A stretch of DNA of 64,000 nt from Thalassoglobus sp. JC818 (GTDB lineage Bacteria > Planctomycetota > Planctomycetia > Planctomycetales > Planctomycetaceae), in contig NZ_JBFEFI010000005.1 of NCBI RefSeq assembly GCF_040717535.1, positions 62,001-126,000 of the forward strand, read 5' to 3'. Below the pieces are notes generated by a model. The model worked only from the letters and a program-made list of their open reading frames with translations, did not search any database and had not been told where the DNA came from. Positions 1 to 8,471 of the stretch are shown here, piece by piece. Position 1 is the stretch's first letter. The number at the start of each line of letters is the position of its first letter. The translations under genes and the position numbers were made by a program.

Positions 1-404
1 AATGCATCCGCAGCGACAGCCAGAATTCGGTTGCTCGGATCATCTGAGCTCGGATCATCTGAGCTCGGATCATCCGAGCTCGGATCATCCGAGAGAATTT
101 CAAAATGTTTATCATCGAGACCGCCGAGATGATTCCATGTCTCTCCATCGAGGTTGAAGAAGTAGACGTTCGTCCCCATTGCATCGGGATCGAGGTCGGC
201 AGTCCCTTGAGTGATCTGCAGTTGAGAGACATCTCCCCCGAAATTCGAGAGGATGAGCTCCGTGCCTCCGATGAGCGTGAACTCTGCATTCAGAAGTCGG
301 CGATCTTCCAGCTTCTTCAGCCCAAGTTTCTTCCGGGTCTGGGCTGCGGGTGTTTTTGTCCCAAAGCAGGACCGCACGAGTTTTGTGAACCAGTTGTCTG
401 ACAT
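1..404 (-). CDS. N-terminal part of a planctomycete surface/extracellular protein, cut by the left edge
   Basis: An open frame starts at ATG 404 and runs off the left edge; 134 codons are visible. Residues 24-40 are basic and then carry LEDRRLLNA, which fits the LExRxLL-type motif found near the start of many large planctomycete exported proteins. Residues 41-104 look like beta-rich extracellular sequence (TLIGGTELILS, VYFFNLDGETW). Residues 105-124 are four tandem SDDPS units, an acidic linker like those of calcium-binding or cell-wall proteins. No enzyme domain is visible, and the rest lies outside the window. An AAGGG-like sequence upstream may be the ribosome binding site. The assignment rests on the N-terminal motif and composition; the function is unknown. 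Confidence 0.7.
   Translation of the reverse strand, partial: MSDNWFTKLVRSCFGTKTPAAQTRKKLGLKKLEDRRLLNAEFTLIGGTELILSNFGGDVSQLQITQGTADLDPDAMGTNVYFFNLDGETWNHLGGLDDKHFEILSDDPSSDDPSSDDPSSDDPSNRILAVAADA
33..92. repeat. Four tandem 15-bp units encoding SDDPS
   Basis: Four consecutive copies of gctcggatcatcYga are present: the two at 33-62 have T at the variable base and the two at 63-92 have C. Each unit is nearly palindromic (CTCGGAT..ATCCGAG). The period is a multiple of three and keeps the minus-strand frame, so the array encodes four SDDPS repeats in the surface protein. Near-identical copies suggest recent slippage or recombination. Confidence 0.9.
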
Positions 405-873
405 GAATGACTGCCCTTGGGTCCGTGATCGCTGTTCGAGAGACTCTAGATCGTTGTGAACCGTTCAATTCTGTCTGGCGTTTAGATTGTTCTTCTCAGA
501 AACCCATTGTCTCAGAACCGTACACCAGATTCTGCCTTCATTTTCAATTTTGATCAACTCTCACCTGTAACATCCAGAGCTCGAACTGAACGTTGACGGC
601 AACGGTGACTCCCTGATTGGAAATCAAGTCTATTGACGTAATCGACACATCTCTTACCGGACAAAAGGTTTCAACCAATCTTTGACGGAATTTACAATTA
701 GACAAACTAGGACATTTAAGAGGGAATTGCACGTATCTTTTTCGAAAGACAGATCGGAATGGGGAGTTTTACCGGTCGGACCGCTCGAGGTGACCGATTT
801 GACGATTATGGGGAGTTACAAATCTCTTCAGTCTCTCCACTTTCAACGGGTCACGTCCAGAACGGAGTCTGAA
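405..873. other. Intergenic region between divergent genes
   Basis: This is 469 bp between the left-edge surface protein (minus) and the Cys-rich lipoprotein (plus), so it should hold both promoters. A TTGACG hexamer at 682-687 has only a weak -10 candidate 17 bp later, so I do not call a promoter. An in-frame upstream extension of the lipoprotein exists from 682, but it lacks signal-peptide features. Confidence 0.5.
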
Positions 874-2265
874 ATGGACATTGTCAATCGGAATCAATTT
901 CTATCATTCTCCACTATCATGGCGCTCACGCTGGGGCTCACAAGTTGCGGTCATGCTGAATGGACTGCATTCAATCCTGATAAGGGTCGGAAAGAAACTC
1001 AGTCCTCGGATCAGGAAACTCCGACGAAGGGCCAACACCAGCAAATCGATGGGCCGGAGATTCGTCCATCAAATTCGCACGCAGAATGGACGTCGACCGC
1101 TCCAGATCGCACTGGCAATATCGAAGCCAAGATCTCAATAAGCTCCGCGAGCAGCAAAGCAGCAGATCTCCCGACCATTCGTTCGAACACCGAGCGATTC
1201 TCAACGCCGCCGGTCGAATGGGAACCTGTGCAAGTCAAGGTTCAATCCGACGAAGAAGAAATCAACGAAGACGTGGATCGTCTGTTGCGACAGAGTGACG
1301 ACTGGTATCCGACTCTTCAGCGCGGCAACGTTCTGAGCAATTCGTCGAACGACTCCCCTCAAACAGAGAGTTTTCTCTCTGAGCTCAAAGGGTTGATTCA
1401 TGAAGACCCCATCCAGGCCTCGCCGCAGCCTATCGAGTTGAGCCGACATCTCATCGACTCAAAAATTCAGCCTGTTGCCTCTCCTGTTCAGATGAAGAGT
1501 TCGCTGATCTTTCTCGATGAACTCAACGAACTGGTTGAAGATGGAAGCATTCAGGAAGAAACCGGCGTAGTCGTCCCGAGCAAGGCCGAACTCAAAGCTC
1601 AGCCCATGAAACTCCCGTCCGAAGCGATCGAAACTCCATCTGCAATCGAACCGGAGATTCTCATCAACGAGTCTGCAGCTTCTCCGATTCCTGCAGCAAC
1701 GGTCGAGGTAAAGGAAACGGTCGAAGTCGTCGCGCAGGTGTACAATCCTCCCGCCGTCCCACCGACTCCAGAAGACAATCAGGGACTTCCAACTCTTGAG
1801 GAAGAAGAGGCTCGCTATAAGTTTTCGAATCTCTTCGCACCGGTCACCAACATCGATCTTGAGGGGCCCAGCACAGAACCACCGAGAGACATCGCTGATT
1901 TCACAACACCTCAAAGCAACCCGGAATCGCGACTCAAAACCGAAGCGTATCTCGCATCAGCCACACATCCACTTTCGCCAGCCTATTTCGTGGGGCCAAC
2001 TTTCTCCGCTGTTCATCCTCCCCGCAACACATACTGCTTCACACACAATCCACTCTACTTCGAAGATCCCAATCTCGAACGCTGCGGAATCGGTTGCGGA
2101 TGTTTCACAACCATCAAGTCGGCAGCTTGCTTCTACGCCGATGCAGTTTTCCTGCCTTACACACTCATCGTAACACCTCCGCGGACATGCATGCCGACGC
2201 TCGGCGATTGCCCGACATGTTGCGAGTTTGATAGCGATGCCTACTTCCGCGAATGGAAGTGGTAA
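874..2265 (+). CDS. Planctomycete lipoprotein with Cys-rich NPLYFED-type C-terminal domain
   Basis: 463 aa. The start at ATG 874 is chosen because GGAG lies about 7 bp upstream and because it gives a lipoprotein signal ending in the lipobox LTSC (Cys25). The frame is open further upstream, but that sequence is not signal-like. Residues about 26-380 are low-complexity, rich in Ser, Pro, Glu and Gln, and probably disordered. The last roughly 85 residues are compact and carry HNPLYFEDPNLERCG, GCGCF, FLPYTL and CPTCCEF. This matches a C-terminal block I know from planctomycete hypothetical proteins. It is likely an anchored periplasmic or cell-surface protein. The many cysteines suggest disulfides or metal binding, but no function is established. 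It converges on the next gene with 31 bp between stops. Confidence 0.75.
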   Translation: MDIVNRNQFLSFSTIMALTLGLTSCGHAEWTAFNPDKGRKETQSSDQETPTKGQHQQIDGPEIRPSNSHAEWTSTAPDRTGNIEAKISISSASSKAADLPTIRSNTERFSTPPVEWEPVQVKVQSDEEEINEDVDRLLRQSDDWYPTLQRGNVLSNSSNDSPQTESFLSELKGLIHEDPIQASPQPIELSRHLIDSKIQPVASPVQMKSSLIFLDELNELVEDGSIQEETGVVVPSKAELKAQPMKLPSEAIETPSAIEPEILINESAASPIPAATVEVKETVEVVAQVYNPPAVPPTPEDNQGLPTLEEEEARYKFSNLFAPVTNIDLEGPSTEPPRDIADFTTPQSNPESRLKTEAYLASATHPLSPAYFVGPTFSAVHPPRNTYCFTHNPLYFEDPNLERCGIGCGCFTTIKSAACFYADAVFLPYTLIVTPPRTCMPTLGDCPTCCEFDSDAYFREWKW

Positions 2266-2296
2266 GCAGCCGACACCGGGAATCGCTTTCCTCTTT

Positions 2297-3760
2297 TCAA
2301 TCTGTCGGCGATTCTGTTGGCCTCGCGACGAAGAGAAGCAATTGAGCGGCGAGGACAAGTCCGAGGGGAAGAAAGACGAGCACCCAACCGACTTTCATCA
2401 TGTTCTCGTACCATGCTCCCGGAATCGCACGAACGCTGACCCGCGTGTCGACACTCCGAAGACCATCGCTTTCAATTCGCTCCACGACTTCGGATCTTCT
2501 CAGGGCAAGAACTTCTTCGGAAAGTTCATCGTCGGACTCAATGATCAGAACCGGAGACGTCGACGTCCAGTTCGACCGAATCTCCTGAAGCTGAGATTCT
2601 CCATCTGGTGTCAACGACGATGAGTCGTCAGCGAAGTCGTCGCTTCCAAGAACAAAGCCCGCTGACTTGGAAGCGATATACTCCCGGTCACGCGGGTCCA
2701 TCACCGAGCCTAAAATCAAGAGGCCAATCGCACCGAACATTGTCCACAAGAGCGTTCCGCAACCGAAGGCAGCCATTTGTGATTTGAACTGGTTGCGTTC
2801 CGACGTTTCTTCGAAGTGAAGTGGAACTTTGCGCCCCTTGAGGAGCGATCGCTGGGCTGCGGCGCCAATTTCTCCGTAGCGAATCACCTTTTGCCACGAC
2901 TGTTGACTGGTCTCGTTCGCAATCGCCTCCAGTTGAACGCGAAGTTCATCGACGATTGCCTGGTCGGAGTCTGCTGTAGATGACGATGCATCTCCGTTCT
3001 GGACCATGCCATCAATCGTTATTCGGTTGTTGGTATCGAGTTCCCCGACGACTTGGCCATCGGTTCCAGACAACCTGACGCGGACAATCTGCTGGTCTGA
3101 CTTCTTCAGATTCCAGTTCAGTTCGATTTCATCTTCGACGACCATACGAACTGTCACCTCAACTGGCCGTTCAGAGTCCGGGCCCGTCGCGAGCATCATG
3201 ACATGTTCAGGTGACGGACAGATTTCAGAGAGCGCAGCCAAATCCTGCTCCAAAGTCTCTGAAATACGATCCTTCGTAAATCCGTTCTCTGGGAAACTCG
3301 ATGGATCGAACTGTCGATCGAATTCAACACGCCACAGCTTCCCGAGACTGAGGGAATGAAATCGCTCAAGTGAAGATTGGATCAGCTGATTCACGCCTGA
3401 AGCAAAGAGCGGCCGAATTAGTTCGGGTGACTCCTGCCACAAAGCTGTGTAGTCGAACAGTTCAGAAATCTGCAAAGCCGATGTCAGGATGACAACCGGT
3501 TTTCCAATGACCTGAAACTGTCTCGCTGCTGCCAGAATCTCCGGGTTTGCCCCAACGACCACAACGGCGTCGATGCTCGAATCGGAGAGCATCTGATCCC
3601 AACCTGTCAGCCATTTCAGCGTCGGAAATTGCCCATTGAGTCCGTGCTGCAATCCTGAATCGGGAGTCCAGCAGCATCCGATGGTGAGTTGATCACTCTC
3701 TTCAACAGCGTGAACAATTTGGACGACATCTGGGTGAGCCGCGATGACGCTTAAATTCAT
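2297..3760 (-). CDS. Membrane protein with Gfo/Idh/MocA-like N-terminal domain and degenerate OmpA-like C-terminal region
   Basis: 487 aa from ATG 3760; a TTG at 3781 with a GGAGAG just upstream is an alternative start. Residues 1-100 look like the NAD(P)-binding half of a Gfo/Idh/MocA oxidoreductase (NLSVIAAHPDVV, SSIDAVVVVGANPEILAAARQF, GKPVVILTS). The middle part resembles the second domain of that family, but I see no catalytic EKP motif. A transmembrane helix lies at about 332-353 and another at 456-478. Between them, residues 382-443 (LTPDGESQLQEI through LRRSEVVERIESDGL) resemble a weak OmpA-like fold. The domain order is unusual. It may be a membrane-tethered, non-catalytic sensor rather than an enzyme, which is inference. 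Confidence 0.65.
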   Translation of the reverse strand: MNLSVIAAHPDVVQIVHAVEESDQLTIGCCWTPDSGLQHGLNGQFPTLKWLTGWDQMLSDSSIDAVVVVGANPEILAAARQFQVIGKPVVILTSALQISELFDYTALWQESPELIRPLFASGVNQLIQSSLERFHSLSLGKLWRVEFDRQFDPSSFPENGFTKDRISETLEQDLAALSEICPSPEHVMMLATGPDSERPVEVTVRMVVEDEIELNWNLKKSDQQIVRVRLSGTDGQVVGELDTNNRITIDGMVQNGDASSSTADSDQAIVDELRVQLEAIANETSQQSWQKVIRYGEIGAAAQRSLLKGRKVPLHFEETSERNQFKSQMAAFGCGTLLWTMFGAIGLLILGSVMDPRDREYIASKSAGFVLGSDDFADDSSSLTPDGESQLQEIRSNWTSTSPVLIIESDDELSEEVLALRRSEVVERIESDGLRSVDTRVSVRAIPGAWYENMMKVGWVLVFLPLGLVLAAQLLLFVARPTESPTD

Positions 3761-4127
3761 TGTCAATTCAAGTCCAATCAAAACTCTCCATTGCGAGTCC
3801 GGAGAGCCAAATATTCTGAGTCCATTGCCAAGGCGGTTCTACGTTTGCCTGAATTCGTAACGTTCGGCAAATGTGAGATGCACTCGTAGCGTAGAAAGAG
3901 TTGTTGCAGGAACCAACATTCTACCTCTGCAGAATTGGCAGCGAAATGCCGGACAATTCGAGTCGATCGCGTTCTCATCCTCGAAAATCGCAATCATGAA
4001 CCGGCTGAATGAGAGTGGACCGTTCGTCAGGATCGGTTATTTTGTCTTTCAAGCGATCGCAGTTCGCAAAACCGTTCTTCGCGACCGACGACAACACTCC
4101 ACTTTGCTATCAATCAATGCTGCGTTT

Positions 4128-5735
4128 ATGAAACTCCGACTGACGAATTTGAGACTCCCCGTTGAAGATCCGGAGGAAAAGCTTGGAACTGCGATCGCAC
4201 GCGTCCTGAAGGTCAAACAAGAGGATGTCTCCGGCTGGCGGATTCTTCGAAAGAGTCTCGACGCCCGTTCTCGCAAAAATCTCGTTTTTGTCTATTCGGT
4301 CGCAATCGATCTGCCTGATGATGACCAACTGCGCAAGAAACTCCTAGACAAATCTCCTGCGGAAGTTTTCGAGGAGAGCCGATTCGATGATCCCAACTGC
4401 GGAGCGCAACCGCTGAAACACCGTCCCGTCGTCGTGGGGACTGGTCCTGCGGGGCTGCTGGCTGGGTACTATCTTGCGTTGAAGGGTTATCGACCGATTC
4501 TGATCGAGCGAGGTGTCGCGGTCAAAGAGCGCGTTCCGCAAATCCGTGCGTTCGATCGCAAGCACGCGGATCACGACCCTGAAAATAACTACCTGTTTGG
4601 AGAAGGCGGAGCGGGAGCTTTTTCCGATGGGAAACTCACCTGCCGCATGTCCGGTCCGGATGTCGATTGGGTTCTCGAATCGTTCGTCGACTGCGGCGGG
4701 AAAGAGTCCATTCGCTACGAACATCGACCGCACCTCGGCAGCAATAAGTTGCCCATGATCTGTCGCAACTATCGCCGAAAAATTGAAGCGTTGGGAGGCG
4801 AGTACCGCTTTCAGTGCCGACTTGAAGGTTTCAAACTCATCGATGGCCAACTCGAATCGATTCAGACATCGAGTGGATCAATCCAATGCGATCAACTGAT
4901 CCTAGCCATCGGACACAGTGCACGTGACACCTACGAAATGCTGCACGAAGCTGGGCTGCCGATTCAGCCTAAGGCATTTCAATTGGGCTTCCGAATCGAA
5001 CAACCACAAGAGAACGTCAATCACTGGAAGTACGGGCACGAGCGCTATCTCGACTTGCTCGGCGCAGCTGATTACTCGATCGTCGCCAAGGGGGGACGAG
5101 ACTTGTACTCATTCTGTATGTGTGCTGGGGGCTACGTCATCCCAAGTGTTTCCGAACCGGGCTACTTTTGTACGAACGGTATGAGTCTGTCTCGCCATGA
5201 CTCCAAATTCGCGAACAGCGGGTTGATGGTCACCATCGAACCCAACGAGTTTGGAAGCACTCATCCTCTCGCTGGGATGGAATTGCAGCGTAAGTATGAG
5301 GAAATTGCATTTCGCCTCGGTGGTGGAACGTACCAGTGCCCAATTCAAATGGCGGATGATTTTCTCAAGGGGCGTCACACATCCGGAGCGACGGATCTCC
5401 CTTCATCTTATGAGCGGGGAACCATCAGCTGCGACCTGCGGCAAGTCCTTCCACCTTCCATCCTGAAAGGAATCGAAGACGGACTGCCGATCATGAACGA
5501 GAAGATGAAGGGAGCGTTTCTGAAGGACGCGACGCTTGTCGGTCCGGAAATGCGCGGAAGTGCGCCGGTTCGATTCGAGAGAGATCGCATCACGCGACAG
5601 GTTCCCGGAGGCGGCGGGCTTTATCCCGTCGGAGAAGGTGCGGGTTACGCAGGCGGGATCATCAGTGCGGCAGTCGATGGGCTGCGAAGTGCGAGAGAAA
5701 TCGTGAGAAACTTTGCTCCAACATCTGAAAGCTAA
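4128..5735 (+). CDS. FAD-dependent dehydrogenase, COG2509-like
   Basis: 535 aa. ATG 4128 is preferred over longer in-frame starts because MKLRLTNLRLPVED matches how this family begins. Residues 1-95 form the small N-terminal domain usual in the family. Residues 100-130 are the dinucleotide-binding Rossmann motif (VVVGTGPAGLLAGYYLA, then IERG). The sequence YLFGEGGAGAFSDGKLT further on is characteristic of COG2509 'uncharacterised FAD-dependent dehydrogenase' proteins. The C-terminal GLYPVGEGAGYAGGIISAAVDG is the second FAD-contact motif. It is presumably a cytosolic flavoprotein; the substrate is unknown for the whole family. Convergent with the anti-sigma gene. Confidence 0.85.
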   Translation: MKLRLTNLRLPVEDPEEKLGTAIARVLKVKQEDVSGWRILRKSLDARSRKNLVFVYSVAIDLPDDDQLRKKLLDKSPAEVFEESRFDDPNCGAQPLKHRPVVVGTGPAGLLAGYYLALKGYRPILIERGVAVKERVPQIRAFDRKHADHDPENNYLFGEGGAGAFSDGKLTCRMSGPDVDWVLESFVDCGGKESIRYEHRPHLGSNKLPMICRNYRRKIEALGGEYRFQCRLEGFKLIDGQLESIQTSSGSIQCDQLILAIGHSARDTYEMLHEAGLPIQPKAFQLGFRIEQPQENVNHWKYGHERYLDLLGAADYSIVAKGGRDLYSFCMCAGGYVIPSVSEPGYFCTNGMSLSRHDSKFANSGLMVTIEPNEFGSTHPLAGMELQRKYEEIAFRLGGGTYQCPIQMADDFLKGRHTSGATDLPSSYERGTISCDLRQVLPPSILKGIEDGLPIMNEKMKGAFLKDATLVGPEMRGSAPVRFERDRITRQVPGGGGLYPVGEGAGYAGGIISAAVDGLRSAREIVRNFAPTSES

Positions 5736-5806
5736 ATTTCCAGTTCATCGACCAGCACTCGTCGGACAAAGACACCGACATCGCTCTGAGCAATGAAAAC
5801 GAAATT

Positions 5807-6058
5807 CTACCCTGAGGTGACTTCACCTTCGAGAGTTTTCAAAGCCGTCATCAGAGCAGTGAATTCGTCATGGCAGCACGGACACTGCTCCAGATGAACC
5901 TGAATGTGTTTCATCGCATCCGGAATCTCGCGATTCGTCAATTCCGCTTCGGCAAACTCCGCCAGATGATCAAAGCACTTATCGCAGTCGATACAATCTT
6001 CTTCACTGGCAGCGACCATCCCAAGCAGCGTGGCAATTTGTTCTTCTGATAGTGGCAT
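5807..6058 (-). CDS. Small zinc-finger (zf-HC2-like) anti-sigma protein
   Basis: 83 aa. It contains H55-x3-C59-x2-C62, the anti-sigma zinc-binding pattern, inside HIQVHLEQCPCC. A second cysteine group at C22, C25 and C28 is followed by H31. There is no transmembrane helix, so this is a soluble anti-sigma or zinc-finger adaptor rather than a membrane-spanning one. It begins 12 bp after the stop of the ECF sigma gene on the same strand, so the two are almost certainly co-transcribed. By that context it probably inhibits or modulates the sigma factor, perhaps sensing redox state through its cysteines. That last point is inference. Confidence 0.8.
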   Translation of the reverse strand: MPLSEEQIATLLGMVAASEEDCIDCDKCFDHLAEFAEAELTNREIPDAMKHIQVHLEQCPCCHDEFTALMTALKTLEGEVTSG

Positions 6059-6070
6059 TGGGATTATTCC

Positions 6071-6682
6071 TCAGGCAAAAATCGTGGTGACATCGTCAGC
6101 GACGATTCCAGCTTGCTCGAACCCGTCACGAAGCTTTAATCGGGCATCATGAATCAATTTGTAAACGGCGTTTCTATTGCTTCCCGTTCGTGATGCAATT
6201 TCCTCAACAGGCATGCCTTCCAATAACGCTCGAACGGCAATCTTTTGCTTGTCGGAGAGTTCGCTGGAAATGAGGTTTTTCAGTTTCTGAGTCAAGAACT
6301 TTCGGTCCATCCTCTGTTCGGGCGAAGCTTCTTCTTCGTCCTCAACTTCAATCTTCATGCTCTCTTCGGGCTTCAGAGAATCGAGAGACACATCCTGACA
6401 ATGTTTGCGACGCAGTTCGCTGATGCCAACACGTGTCGCCACGGTCATCGCCCAAGTTGTGAATCGACTTCTGCCTTCAAACCGGTCGAGTGAATCGAGG
6501 ATTTTCAACAGAGCATCCTGAACGACATCCTCAGCCTGTAAGCATCCTCCATAACGATGATTCAATGAGCGGGAGAGGCCGCGCAGAATGATCCCCCTGA
6601 GTTCTTCAATTGCGGCATCGCGAACGTCTGAATCACCGCGCAAGCGCGTGACCCATTCATCACGATCTGGTTCAGCTGACAC
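6071..6682 (-). CDS. ECF-type RNA polymerase sigma factor
   Basis: 203 aa. Region 2 is clear: AEDVVQDALLKILDSLDRFEG followed by SRFTTWAMTVATRVGISELRRK. Region 4 includes LSDKQKIAVRALLEGMPVEEIASRTGSNRNAVYKLIHDARLKLR, a helix-turn-helix for -35 recognition. An acidic linker (MKIEVEDEEEASPEQ) separates them. It is the upstream gene of a two-gene operon with the zinc-finger protein 12 bp downstream. The gene order and short spacing are the classic sigma/anti-sigma arrangement. The regulon is unknown. Confidence 0.92.
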   Translation of the reverse strand: MSAEPDRDEWVTRLRGDSDVRDAAIEELRGIILRGLSRSLNHRYGGCLQAEDVVQDALLKILDSLDRFEGRSRFTTWAMTVATRVGISELRRKHCQDVSLDSLKPEESMKIEVEDEEEASPEQRMDRKFLTQKLKNLISSELSDKQKIAVRALLEGMPVEEIASRTGSNRNAVYKLIHDARLKLRDGFEQAGIVADDVTTIFA

Positions 6683-6854
6683 GACAAATCTCCTAGTGCC
6701 CGGCTCAGATTTTCCTTCGACAACTAAAGTGTTGCAGAATGATCAACCGAGTTCCATCAACGAGAAGATTTGCGATGCGTCTCACCCCTTAGACGACAGA
6801 TGCGGACGATTTCTTACCTGAAGAAACAGTTCTCAGAAGAGGATGTTGTCTCGA

Positions 6855-8372
6855 CTACCTCGTCCACTGCAGCCACTTTTTCATCAGGGAGGCGACGAAG
6901 GGAGTAAGCCGCGTGCGATTGTACTGGTCGGCAAGTTTCCGAATCGCATCCGTCTGTGTCGGGTAAGGATGAATCGTCGCTCCGATTTTCTTGAGCCCCA
7001 AACCATTCGTCATCGCAAGTGCGACCTCAGAGATCATCTCACCTGCGTGCTCAGCGACGATCGTCGCACCAACAATTTGATCGCTGCCGCGTTTGAGATG
7101 GACTCGTGCGAATCCTTCCGTCTGCCCTTCGAGGATCGCTCGGTCGACACCCGTGAGTTGCTGCGTGAAGGAATCAAGCTGAATTCCTTGTTCACTCGCT
7201 TGTTTCGGGGTCGAACCGACGTGAGCGATCTCCGGCGAAGTATAAGTCGCCCAAGGGATCACCAACGAACTCACTTTCTTCCGCCCCAAGAATAATGAGT
7301 TTTGAATCACAAGACGGGCCATGAAGTCCGCCGCATGCGTGAAACGAAATCGGGAAGCGACATCGCCAGCAGCGAAAATCTTCGGATTTGTCGTCCGCAG
7401 GCGGTCATCGACTCGAACGCCTGACCGAGCGTCGAATTCGACTCCGGCAGCTTCCAGCCCCATTCCATCCACATTGGGTGTTCGACCAATACCCAACAAC
7501 ACCTGATCACTGACAACTTCGTGTGTCGTCCCATCCTGTTCGACAATGGTGACCGTCTCATCTCCTCGTTTCTCGAATCGAATCACCTTCGCGTTGAAGA
7601 GAAACTCTACCTGATCTCGTTCCATCGAACTTTGAACGACCATTGCCGCATCAGTTTCTTCTCGCGGCAAAATGTGTGGTGACTTCTCGATGAGGGTCAC
7701 TTGCGTTCCGAACCTCGCAAACGCTTGAGCCATTTCACAACCGATGGGGCCTCCGCCGATTACGACCATTCTTCGAGGCAATTCGGTGAGCGAAAACACC
7801 GTTTCGTTCGTCAGAACGTCGACCTCGCTGACACCCGGAATATCAGGCATAGCAGCGCGAGCGCCGGTAGCGATGACCGCATGTTTGAATTGAAGCGACT
7901 GACCGTTGACTTCAATTGAGTCTTCGGATGTGAAATTCCCCTGACCTAAAAAGACATCGACTCCCAGATCACGAAACCGTGCTGCGGAGTCGTGCGGACT
8001 GATGCTCGCACGCAGGCGCCGCATTCTCTCCATGACCGCTTGAAATTCCACCTGCACTTCGCCAGAAACATTCACTCCGAACTTACCTGCATCGCGCACA
8101 GAGGCAGCAGTTCGAGCAGCGCTCAATAGTGCTTTCGACGGCACACAGCCGACATTGAGACAGTCTCCCCCCATGAGATCACGTTCAATCAACGCCACCT
8201 TTGCTCCCAGCCCTGCCGCTCCAGCAGCGGTGACGAGCCCAGCCGTTCCCGCTCCGATGACGACGAGGTTATACCGCCCAGACGGTGTCGGATTGCTCCA
8301 GTCGTCCGGATGGACGTTGGCGGCCAGTTTCTGATTGTGCTCATCAAACGGCTGTAAGGTCGTCGCTGTCAT
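6855..8372 (-). CDS. Mercuric-reductase-like pyridine nucleotide-disulfide oxidoreductase
   Basis: 505 aa from ATG 8372, supported by a GGA-containing ribosome binding site; a longer start at 8426 is possible. The FAD motif GAGTAG is at residues 40-45 and the redox-active disulfide CLNVGC (C71, C76) follows GGD. The NAD(P)H motif (VVIGGGPIGCEMAQAF) and the C-terminal dimerisation domain are present, including the His-Pro of TIHPYPTQTDAIRK. It lacks the N-terminal heavy-metal domain and the C-terminal Cys-Cys pair of true MerA, so mercury reduction is unlikely. It lies 99 bp downstream of a TVP38 gene. That pairing, and sometimes a fusion, recurs in bacteria and suggests membrane-associated disulfide or quinone chemistry. 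Confidence 0.88.
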   Translation of the reverse strand: MTATTLQPFDEHNQKLAANVHPDDWSNPTPSGRYNLVVIGAGTAGLVTAAGAAGLGAKVALIERDLMGGDCLNVGCVPSKALLSAARTAASVRDAGKFGVNVSGEVQVEFQAVMERMRRLRASISPHDSAARFRDLGVDVFLGQGNFTSEDSIEVNGQSLQFKHAVIATGARAAMPDIPGVSEVDVLTNETVFSLTELPRRMVVIGGGPIGCEMAQAFARFGTQVTLIEKSPHILPREETDAAMVVQSSMERDQVEFLFNAKVIRFEKRGDETVTIVEQDGTTHEVVSDQVLLGIGRTPNVDGMGLEAAGVEFDARSGVRVDDRLRTTNPKIFAAGDVASRFRFTHAADFMARLVIQNSLFLGRKKVSSLVIPWATYTSPEIAHVGSTPKQASEQGIQLDSFTQQLTGVDRAILEGQTEGFARVHLKRGSDQIVGATIVAEHAGEMISEVALAMTNGLGLKKIGATIHPYPTQTDAIRKLADQYNRTRLTPFVASLMKKWLQWTR

Positions 8373-8471
8373 CGGTGATCCAAAGATTCTGATGAATGTT
8401 GCTGCGAATTCCGTAGTCACGCTCAAAGACCGAGTAGCCTGTCGGTCGAGCTTTCAGTTCGTTGAAACCTG

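Noticed and set aside
33-92. Tandem repeat that could be a CRISPR-like or replication iteron array
   Set aside because: There are no spacers, the period is 15 bp and the array stays in frame within a coding sequence (SDDPS).
6855-8372. Mercuric reductase MerA and a mercury resistance operon
   Set aside because: No N-terminal heavy-metal domain, no C-terminal Cys pair, and no merR, merT or merP nearby.
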